Shown one piece after another: positions 5,196 to 12,947 of a stretch of DNA of 12,947 nt. This DNA is from Thermoplasmata archaeon. Lineage in GTDB: Archaea > Thermoplasmatota > Thermoplasmata > Thermoplasmatales > Thermoplasmataceae. Within the stretch, counting starts at the first letter, position 1. Each line of letters begins with the position of its first letter. The notes beneath the pieces were generated by a model. The model ran no database searches, was not told the DNA's origin, and saw only the letters and a program-made list of their open reading frames with translations. The DNA is taken from assembly GCA_021797055.1 (NCBI GenBank), contig JAKAAI010000049.1, forward strand, positions 1 through 12,947, read 5' to 3'. A program made the position numbers and the translations under genes.

Positions 5196-6869
5196 CTATT
5201 TATGAAGGTAATATCCGGTTGTTTTATTATTTGAGATATTGACATACCCATATCTCTCGAACTGAGATATTCCTGCTACCTCCGATACAAGTGGCTCAAT
5301 CTTGCCGGAGTCATTGTTGCCATCCGGCTTCTGGACACAGAAGTCATTCGAGCCGCTCGGTGCCCAGTGTATTATCTTCATGTCTCTAAGGGAGGCATGA
5401 CTGTTATCTGAATAGACAAGATTCTCTCCTTTCTTTATAACATTGCACAGATCCTTTAGCCTGAACTTTTCTCCATCGTTCAATGAGTTCCAGTCATTTG
5501 AGGTGATATAGATATCCGGTTCCTTGCCGAGATCATAAACCCTTTGCCCCATTGACGGGTTGCCTGGATGAAATGGTGCACTGCTTTTAAGATGGACATC
5601 CCCAATTATCTTTACCTTCCTTGGACCAGGCACAAACCAGAGCCTCTTTGCGGTTCCGTCGATCATATCCCTGTTTATGGAATTGAATATCTCCCATGAA
5701 AATTCAGAATCGATCTCCCGCATGCCAGAATTGACCCAATATTTTCTTATTGCATCCGGCCTGTAACCACGTTTTTTCATGGATCTGAGAGTGAATAGCC
5801 TGATGTCATCCCATCCAGTATATTTGGCATCCCTGATACCTTTTTTCATCAGGCTGGTCTTAAGCATTGCACCTGGAATCCTCACCATGCCATAATGATA
5901 GTAAACCGGTTTCTTCCATTCATTATAAGTGAAGATATAAGACTGTTTTTCTGTATTATTGAGATGGTCTTTTCCCCTGATGACATGCGTGAGCTCTAGA
6001 TAATGATCGTCAATTGCAACGCTGAAATTCATCATCGGATATGCAAAAAAAGTCTTTCCCGTAAGAGGGTGTGTCTCCTCCTTAACCCTGAATGCAATCC
6101 AGTCCCTGATTGAGGGATTCGGATGATTCAGATCAGTCTTTACTACAGCAGAAACCTCTCCATGCTTAAAACCCCCATTCAACATCCTGTCGAATTTTTC
6201 AAGATTCTCTTCAGGTGAACGATTTCTGTGTGGACATGGGACAGATTGCAGCTTTAACTCCTTGAATCTTTTCTGCTCACACTCACATATATACATATGT
6301 CCATTCGCTATGAGTTTTCTAGCTTCTTTGTAGTAAATGTCCATTCTTTTTGACTGAACAACTATTTCATGAACCTTGACGTCAAGCCATTCAAGATCAT
6401 GCGGTATCATCTCATAGGCATCAAGGTCTATGTTTGCAGGATTGGTGTCCTCAATTCTGAGGAATAATTTACCACCGTATCTCTTCACGTATTCATCATT
6501 GAGTATTGCCATCCTCGAATGTCCGATATGAAGTGGGCCAGAAGGCGATGGTGCCAGTCTCATGTATACCTCACCCTCAACACCCTCAAGATCGGGTAGA
6601 TGGTGCTCCTGAACTTTCTTCTCTTTTATCAGGAGATCAGGCATAAGATCAAGGGCCTTTTTGCTCACATCTGAGACAGGCATCTCGTTTATCAATTTCA
6701 CTATGTTCGCAACTATGGAAGATACTTCCTTCCCATTTCTTCTGGCATCTGGGAATTCTCCCATTATATGGTTGATTACAGATTTAAAATCTGCCCTTCC
6801 ATCATGGAGATAAGCATTCCTCAGTGCAATTTTCCATACCGTTTCTTCGTCAGGAAGCAGCTCGATCAA
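5196..6869 (-). CDS. gltX: Glutamyl-tRNA synthetase, archaeal type
   Basis: Class I synthetase, 557 aa, charging tRNA(Glu). In archaea the enzyme usually also charges tRNA(Gln), with GatDE then amidating the product. Domains: helical N-terminal segment (1-95), Rossmann catalytic domain from RLAPSPSGPLHIGHSR (104-119, the HIGH signature at 114-117), a zinc-type insert CEC...CPHR (195-214), LKTSLMKKG (336-344) in place of a textbook KMSKS loop, then a beta-barrel anticodon-binding domain from about 400 containing KIIHWAPSG and ISQFERYGYV. Length is usual. The start is TTG 6869, and the protein aligns to the family's N-terminus right from there. No other start occurs until Met36. The first 20 nt overlap the end of the GTPase gene, and an AGAGGG directly precedes the TTG. 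Third gene of a minus-strand operon. Confidence 0.96.
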   Translation of the reverse strand: MIELLPDEETVWKIALRNAYLHDGRADFKSVINHIMGEFPDARRNGKEVSSIVANIVKLINEMPVSDVSKKALDLMPDLLIKEKKVQEHHLPDLEGVEGEVYMRLAPSPSGPLHIGHSRMAILNDEYVKRYGGKLFLRIEDTNPANIDLDAYEMIPHDLEWLDVKVHEIVVQSKRMDIYYKEARKLIANGHMYICECEQKRFKELKLQSVPCPHRNRSPEENLEKFDRMLNGGFKHGEVSAVVKTDLNHPNPSIRDWIAFRVKEETHPLTGKTFFAYPMMNFSVAIDDHYLELTHVIRGKDHLNNTEKQSYIFTYNEWKKPVYYHYGMVRIPGAMLKTSLMKKGIRDAKYTGWDDIRLFTLRSMKKRGYRPDAIRKYWVNSGMREIDSEFSWEIFNSINRDMIDGTAKRLWFVPGPRKVKIIGDVHLKSSAPFHPGNPSMGQRVYDLGKEPDIYITSNDWNSLNDGEKFRLKDLCNVIKKGENLVYSDNSHASLRDMKIIHWAPSGSNDFCVQKPDGNNDSGKIEPLVSEVAGISQFERYGYVNISNNKTTGYYLHK

Positions 6870-7815
6870 CCCTCTTTATTCCTTTTATGTAGTTCAAAAG
6901 TTCATCTATGCCTTCGCCTGTCTGAGCCGAGATTGCATACTTCTCTTCCTTCTTTTCAGATATATCTACCTTGGTCTGTACTTTTACGATTTTACTGTTT
7001 ATTGAGGAATGGATTTCATTGAAGAGGTCATTCTGCTCCTCTTTTGTGTATAATGCGTCCCTGCTGAGATCAATGAAGAAAAGAACAGTTGCATCTATGT
7101 ATCTCAGCGCAAGGATCGCATTTGTTTCCATCTTGTTTCTCTTTTCCATTGGCCTGTCAAGTATGCCTGGCGTATCGATCAGTTGAATTCTGCTGCCATT
7201 ATTGTTAAGATATCCGATGAAAATGCTCTGTGTTGTGAAGGGATATGGTGCAACCTTTGGGGAAGCATTTGTTACCTTGGAGAGAAAGGAACTTTTTCCC
7301 ACGTTTGGCATTCCTGCAATTATGAATGTTTTCGTATCTTCTATCTGTGGAACTTTTCTCATATAGTCCCTGCACTGTGACAGAAAGGCAAGATCATCCG
7401 AAAGATCACCGATCAGGGATGCGACCCTACCGTAATATTCCCTCATCCTTGCATTCATCTCTCTTACATCCGTGATGACCTTTAGCTGCCTTATCTTCTG
7501 CGTGCTCAGATCCGTAATCTTTTTGGATGTCTTATCCATTTTTGAAAGGCTTATCTTGTATTTATCAAGATCAAACATCATGTCAAGAAGGCTCCTGTAG
7601 AAAGGATGGAGGCGGTCAGAAGAAGGAAAGGTTTTGACAAGCCTGTCGAGATTAAAAACACTAACGCTCTCTATTACGGATATCCTGTCCTGTATCTCCT
7701 TCCTGACACGCTGCTCCATGGTCGGATAATAAGGTTCCTCTATCTTTGATGCTTTGGAGAAAGCCTTGTCAATCAATTCCTGTGACCTTGGAACTGTAGG
7801 TATTTTATTGAACAT
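6850..7815 (-). CDS. NOG1-family GTPase
   Basis: A 321-residue GTPase resembling the N-terminal helical plus G domain of NOG1/Nog, factors that act in large ribosomal subunit assembly. The start IPTVPRSQELIDKAFSKA (5-22) matches the family's 'vPt..ElID.af..a' opening. A helical domain of about 150 residues follows, then the G domain: G1 GMPNVGKSS (168-176), the YPFTT switch I (191-195, G2), DTPG (214-217, G3), TKVD (281-284, G4, where the consensus is NKxD) and ISAQTGEG (295-302, G5). It ends right after the G domain, as archaeal members do, without the long eukaryotic extension. Start ATG 7815 lies 17 nt after the DUF1059 stop, with AGAGG about 14 nt upstream. Adjacent to gltX, so a translation-linked job fits, but this is inference. 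Confidence 0.93.
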   Translation of the reverse strand: MFNKIPTVPRSQELIDKAFSKASKIEEPYYPTMEQRVRKEIQDRISVIESVSVFNLDRLVKTFPSSDRLHPFYRSLLDMMFDLDKYKISLSKMDKTSKKITDLSTQKIRQLKVITDVREMNARMREYYGRVASLIGDLSDDLAFLSQCRDYMRKVPQIEDTKTFIIAGMPNVGKSSFLSKVTNASPKVAPYPFTTQSIFIGYLNNNGSRIQLIDTPGILDRPMEKRNKMETNAILALRYIDATVLFFIDLSRDALYTKEEQNDLFNEIHSSINSKIVKVQTKVDISEKKEEKYAISAQTGEGIDELLNYIKGIKRVDRAAS

Positions 7816-7832
7816 TTTATATTTTTTAACCT

Positions 7833-8012
7833 CTAGGTCTTTTCCTTTATGGAATCGTTTATCTTCTGCTCAAGCTCCGGTTTCATTTCAAATATATTAT
7901 GCGCGTATCTGCAGTGAATTCTTATCCTTGGCATGAGATCCTTTTTCTGTGCTGCCTCATAGTGAAATGAGCAATCATACCCTATATCCCTGCAATCGAA
8001 TGTGAAAGCCAT
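7833..8012 (-). CDS. Small Cys/His protein, DUF1059-like
   Basis: A 59-residue protein matching the pattern of DUF1059: FDCRDIGYDCSFHYEA (5-20), with Cys7 and Cys14 six residues apart between them, then a helix with His33 and His38 in HCRYAHNI. Two cysteines and two histidines suggest a small metal-binding fold, but no function is known for the family and I do not infer one. Start: ATG 8012 is preferred over the in-frame ATG 8018, because the TATA-like box at 8039-8032 would put transcription start at about 8010-8012. This would be a leaderless message, and the other ATG would be too close to the box. First gene of the operon with the GTPase and gltX; divergent from the TusA-like gene. Confidence 0.75.
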   Translation of the reverse strand: MAFTFDCRDIGYDCSFHYEAAQKKDLMPRIRIHCRYAHNIFEMKPELEQKINDSIKEKT

Positions 8013-8031
8013 AAGCATGTATCGTTATTCT

Positions 8032-8039
8032 GTATAAAA
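8032..8039 (-). promoter_or_regulatory. TATA box of DUF1059-GTPase-gltX operon
   Basis: TTTTATAC on the minus strand is centred about 24-26 bp before ATG 8012. This fits a leaderless start there. It is the only good TATA-like sequence in this direction close to the gene. Confidence 0.5.
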
Positions 8040-8163
8040 CTGATTTCAAACATTTAGGGCGAATAAGTGTTTAACGACTTGCCTGTTTGTATAGAAGGGG
8101 GCTCATTTGCCTTGAAATTTTGGATAGCAGGAAACATACTACTGAGTCAACTAGATGTTAGAC

Positions 8164-8172
8164 TTTTTAAAC
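8164..8172 (+). promoter_or_regulatory. TATA-like box of the TusA-like gene
   Basis: TTTTTAAAC is centred 25 bp upstream of ATG 8193, the spacing expected for leaderless transcription from that codon. A similar but weaker TTTTAAC sits at 8176-8182. Confidence 0.45.
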
Positions 8173-8192
8173 GGGTTTTAACTATGAGATCA

Positions 8193-10436
<2,244 letters not shown>

Positions 10437-10439
10437 TTT

Positions 10440-12821
10440 ATGATACATTCAAAAAGCATTGAAGATGAGATAAGGGTTTCATACCTTGAATACGCAATGA
10501 GCGTTATTGTGAGCAGGGCCATTCCAGATGCACGTGACGGACTTAAACCAGTTCAGAGAAAGATAATTTATGCCATGGGGGAACTCGGATTCACTCATGA
10601 CAAACCATACAAGAAATCTGCCAGAATAGTGGGAGAAACAATGGGTAAGTACCATCCCCATGGAGACATGGCAATTTATGATGCACTCGCAAGAATGGCG
10701 CAGCCCTTCTCCTTGAGGTATCCGCTGATTGACGGGCAGGGTAACTTTGGTTCGATAGACGGTGATTCGCCGGCTGCCATGAGGTATACGGAAGCACGAC
10801 TTTTATCGATCGCAGAGGACATGATACAGGATCTTGATCGAGAGACTGTTCCTTTCAAGCTCAATTTCGATGGTTCCCTTCAGGAGCCCGAATATTTCCC
10901 GTCAAAGATACCACAGCTTCTGATAAATGGGTCATCCGGAATTGCTGTTGGAATGGCTACAAGCCTGGTGCCTCATAACCTGACTGAAATATGCCAGGCG
11001 GTTAAGGCAACAGTAGATGATCCCGGTATTTCCCTTGGCAGGATAATGGAGATAGTCAAAGGACCAGATTTTCCAGGTGGTGGTCTTGTCTTCAGGGATG
11101 AGGGGATGCTGAGTGCCTATCTTACGGGCAGGGGTAAAGTCAAGGTGAGAGGAGAGGTTGATCTGTCTGAGGAGAAGAGGATTGTAATTACAAGTATCCC
11201 GTATGAGATGAATAAGGCAAGATACATAGAGAATCTTGCTGATAAGGTCAAGAACGATCTTATACACGGAATAGTGGATATCAGAGATGAAAGTGACAGG
11301 GATGGAATAAGGGTTGTGCTGAAGATCAAGGACGAATCTTCAAAGAATCTTATTCTTAACCAGTTGTATGAGATGACTGAGCTGGAGAAGACTGTGAGCA
11401 TAATCAATCTCGTGCTTGTGGACAACCAGCCAAAGACTGTCAACATAAAGCAGCTTATCGAAATATTCATTGAACATAGATTGAATATTATCCTCAAGAG
11501 ATCTGAATTTGACCTGAAAAAGAGCAGAGAAAGGGAGCACATTCTCCAGGGCTTATTCATAGCCGTTTCCAATCTTGATCGTGTAATAGAAATAATAAGA
11601 TCAAGCAGGGAACCAAAAGACGCGAAGTCCGTCCTGATCGCAGAGTTGAATCTCACTGATGTGCAGGCAGAAGCTATACTGGACATGAGGCTGCAGCGGT
11701 TAACAGGTCAGGAGATCTCAAAGATAAAAGAGGATCTCGATGTTATAAGGAAAAAGATCGAAGATTTGATTAAAATAGTTTCAGACGAAAAAGAAAGAAG
11801 AAAGATCCTTGTTGCTGAGATGGATGAGTTAATATCGAAATATGGTGACGATAGGAGATCCAAGGTCATCGAGGGCGAGATCACGCGCAGGTCGATGGAG
11901 GAATTAATCCCAAAGGAGGATTGCGTAGTCATATTGACAGAGAAAGGTATTGTGAAAAGGGTTTCACTTGATGAATATAGATCACAGAGAAGAGGAGGCA
12001 AGGGTATAATAACATCTACTTGGAAGGAAGATGTGATCAGATCAGCTGTCTCAGGAAATTCTCATGATGATATACTCTACTTCACAGATATGGGCAGGGT
12101 TTTTGCAGGTAAGGTTTACGAAATTGAAAAGAGGGCCCGCACAAGTAACGGAATATCCGTGCAGTCGTTCCTGAAATTGCAGGACAAAGAGACAGTTAGG
12201 CAGATAATGATTCCATCTTTTACCAAAGGCTCACACATATTCATAGCGACCAGGGGTGGCTACATAAAGAAGATTGATTCCGACCAACTTCAGAATATCA
12301 GAAGCACAGGAATCAGAATCGTCACTCTGGAGGATGGTGACACAGTTGTGGCCATTGAGGTCATACATGAAAAAGATAAAATTGCTGTTGTTTCGGAGGA
12401 TGCCAAAATTGCAATATTTGAGCCGGTGCATTTAAGATCTATGGGTAGGCAGGCACGCGGGGTGAGATCGATGCGTTTACCTAGGGGCAGATCTGTATTG
12501 ACAGCATTTGCCGTTTCCGACGCCGATTATATAATGAGCGTTTCAGAGAAAGGCATTGGAAAAAGGACAAGATCAAGTGAGTTTCCAGTGCATAATCGCG
12601 GGACATCAGGTGTTTTCATATTCAGGGAAAACAAAAAGACTGGAAAACTGGTATCCGCTCTCTCCGTACGGGAAGACGATGAGGTTCTCATATTAACCAG
12701 AAGGGAGAAATCCATAAGAATTGCAGTTAAGGATATCAGGGAGATTTCCAGGGTCACAAGCGGTGTCAAGCTAGTCGATCTTGAAGGTGATGATATAGTG
12801 GTTTCTGTGGCGAGAATATGA
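10440..12821 (+). CDS. gyrA: DNA gyrase subunit A
   Basis: Breakage-reunion and DNA-wrapping subunit of gyrase; 793 aa from ATG 10440. Numbers here use that start. Winged-helix domain with [11 protein letters not shown], then GKYHPHGD and the catalytic Tyr116 in [10 protein letters not shown]. The tower follows, then a coiled-coil (about 355-475) with the [12 protein letters not shown] globular tip. The six-bladed beta-pinwheel C-terminal domain carries the GyrA box QRRGGKG (516-522), needed for wrapping DNA, so this is a gyrase and not a topoisomerase IV. There is no acidic tail. At the position of E. coli Ser83 it has Met, while the Asp87 equivalent is kept. ATG 10428 is an alternative start, adding four residues and overlapping gyrB by 8 nt; the site GTGAT favours 10440. 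Operon partner of gyrB. Confidence 0.98.
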   Translation: MIHSKSIEDEIRVSYLEYAMSVIVSRAIPDARDGLKPVQRKIIYAMGELGFTHDKPYKKSARIVGETMGKYHPHGDMAIYDALARMAQPFSLRYPLIDGQGNFGSIDGDSPAAMRYTEARLLSIAEDMIQDLDRETVPFKLNFDGSLQEPEYFPSKIPQLLINGSSGIAVGMATSLVPHNLTEICQAVKATVDDPGISLGRIMEIVKGPDFPGGGLVFRDEGMLSAYLTGRGKVKVRGEVDLSEEKRIVITSIPYEMNKARYIENLADKVKNDLIHGIVDIRDESDRDGIRVVLKIKDESSKNLILNQLYEMTELEKTVSIINLVLVDNQPKTVNIKQLIEIFIEHRLNIILKRSEFDLKKSREREHILQGLFIAVSNLDRVIEIIRSSREPKDAKSVLIAELNLTDVQAEAILDMRLQRLTGQEISKIKEDLDVIRKKIEDLIKIVSDEKERRKILVAEMDELISKYGDDRRSKVIEGEITRRSMEELIPKEDCVVILTEKGIVKRVSLDEYRSQRRGGKGIITSTWKEDVIRSAVSGNSHDDILYFTDMGRVFAGKVYEIEKRARTSNGISVQSFLKLQDKETVRQIMIPSFTKGSHIFIATRGGYIKKIDSDQLQNIRSTGIRIVTLEDGDTVVAIEVIHEKDKIAVVSEDAKIAIFEPVHLRSMGRQARGVRSMRLPRGRSVLTAFAVSDADYIMSVSEKGIGKRTRSSEFPVHNRGTSGVFIFRENKKTGKLVSALSVREDDEVLILTRREKSIRIAVKDIREISRVTSGVKLVDLEGDDIVVSVARI

Positions 12822-12845
12822 TCCTATCTTTGCCCATTTGTACCA

Positions 12846-12947
12846 CTACAATTCAATAGAAATCTTCTCTAGGAGTTCCTTCTGCTCTTTTGTTAACTCG
12901 ACAACCGAGTGCGATCCGTTTGTGTAAACAATCTCCTTTATGCCTGA
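12846..12947 (-). CDS. C-terminal end of an unidentified protein (partial)
   Basis: An open frame enters from the right edge on the minus strand and ends at TAG 12848-12846, giving 33 residues. The visible part begins SGIKEIVYTNG and ends in a charged helix ELTKEQKELLEKISIEL. 'GIKEIVY' followed by a Lys/Glu-rich C-terminal helix is seen in some deaminase-like and nucleotide-binding proteins, but this is too little to name a family. It is convergent with gyrA, 24 nt from its stop, and no strong terminator lies between. Coding is supported by the uninterrupted frame with plausible codon use; the identity is unknown. Confidence 0.55.
   Translation of the reverse strand, partial: SGIKEIVYTNGSHSVVELTKEQKELLEKISIEL

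Noticed and set aside
11117..11686. 189-codon open frame on the minus strand
   Set aside because: It is antisense to the tower and coiled-coil part of gyrA. Its Ser/Ile/Leu-rich product is typical of shadow frames.

Overview
The window reads as a chromosomal segment of a Thermoplasmatales-type euryarchaeon (Thermoplasma, Ferroplasma, Picrophilus or Cuniculiplasma relatives). The archaeal signature is two transcription factor B genes, Gar1, a KEOPS Pcc1-like subunit, a split archaeal GMP synthase glutaminase subunit, an archaeal-type glutamyl-tRNA synthetase and a PRC-barrel protein. A bacterial-type gyrB-gyrA pair sits beside them, as is known for this lineage. TATA-like boxes roughly 20-30 nt ahead of several starts fit archaeal promoters and short or absent leaders. 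The assignment to the order is inference from gene content, not from a marker-gene comparison.

Layout. 1-382: no recognisable gene apart from one doubtful ORF. 383-604 (+): pcc1-like gene, whose stop abuts the stop of tfb1. 605-1770 (-): gar1-tfb1 operon, translationally coupled. 1771-1978: AT-rich divergent promoter region. 1979-2938 (+): metallo-beta-lactamase-fold hydrolase with a possible terminator hairpin over its stop. 2939-3430: about 490 nt without a convincing gene, ending in the tfb2 promoter. 3431-5193 (+): tfb2-guaA-PRC barrel operon, with tfb2 and guaA joined by an ATGA overlap. 5196-8012 (-): operon of a DUF1059 zinc protein, a NOG1-like GTPase and gltX, with the last two overlapping. 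8013-8192: second divergent promoter region. 8193-12821 (+): small TusA-like protein, then gyrB and gyrA. 12846-12947 (-): C-terminal end of an unidentified gene.

Most genes are core information processing: basal transcription initiation (TFB x2), RNA modification (Gar1 for H/ACA pseudouridylation, Pcc1 for t6A), translation (GluRS), ribosome-associated GTPase activity, nucleotide synthesis and supercoiling. The most notable arrangement is two closely similar TFB genes in opposite orientation about 1.9 kb apart. One sits in the widespread gar1-tfb arrangement and the other leads a guaA operon. I see no mobile element, CRISPR array, tRNA, rRNA or defence cassette, and no clearly new system. 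The findings are therefore mostly about gene arrangement, start sites, regulatory sequence and residue-level oddities.
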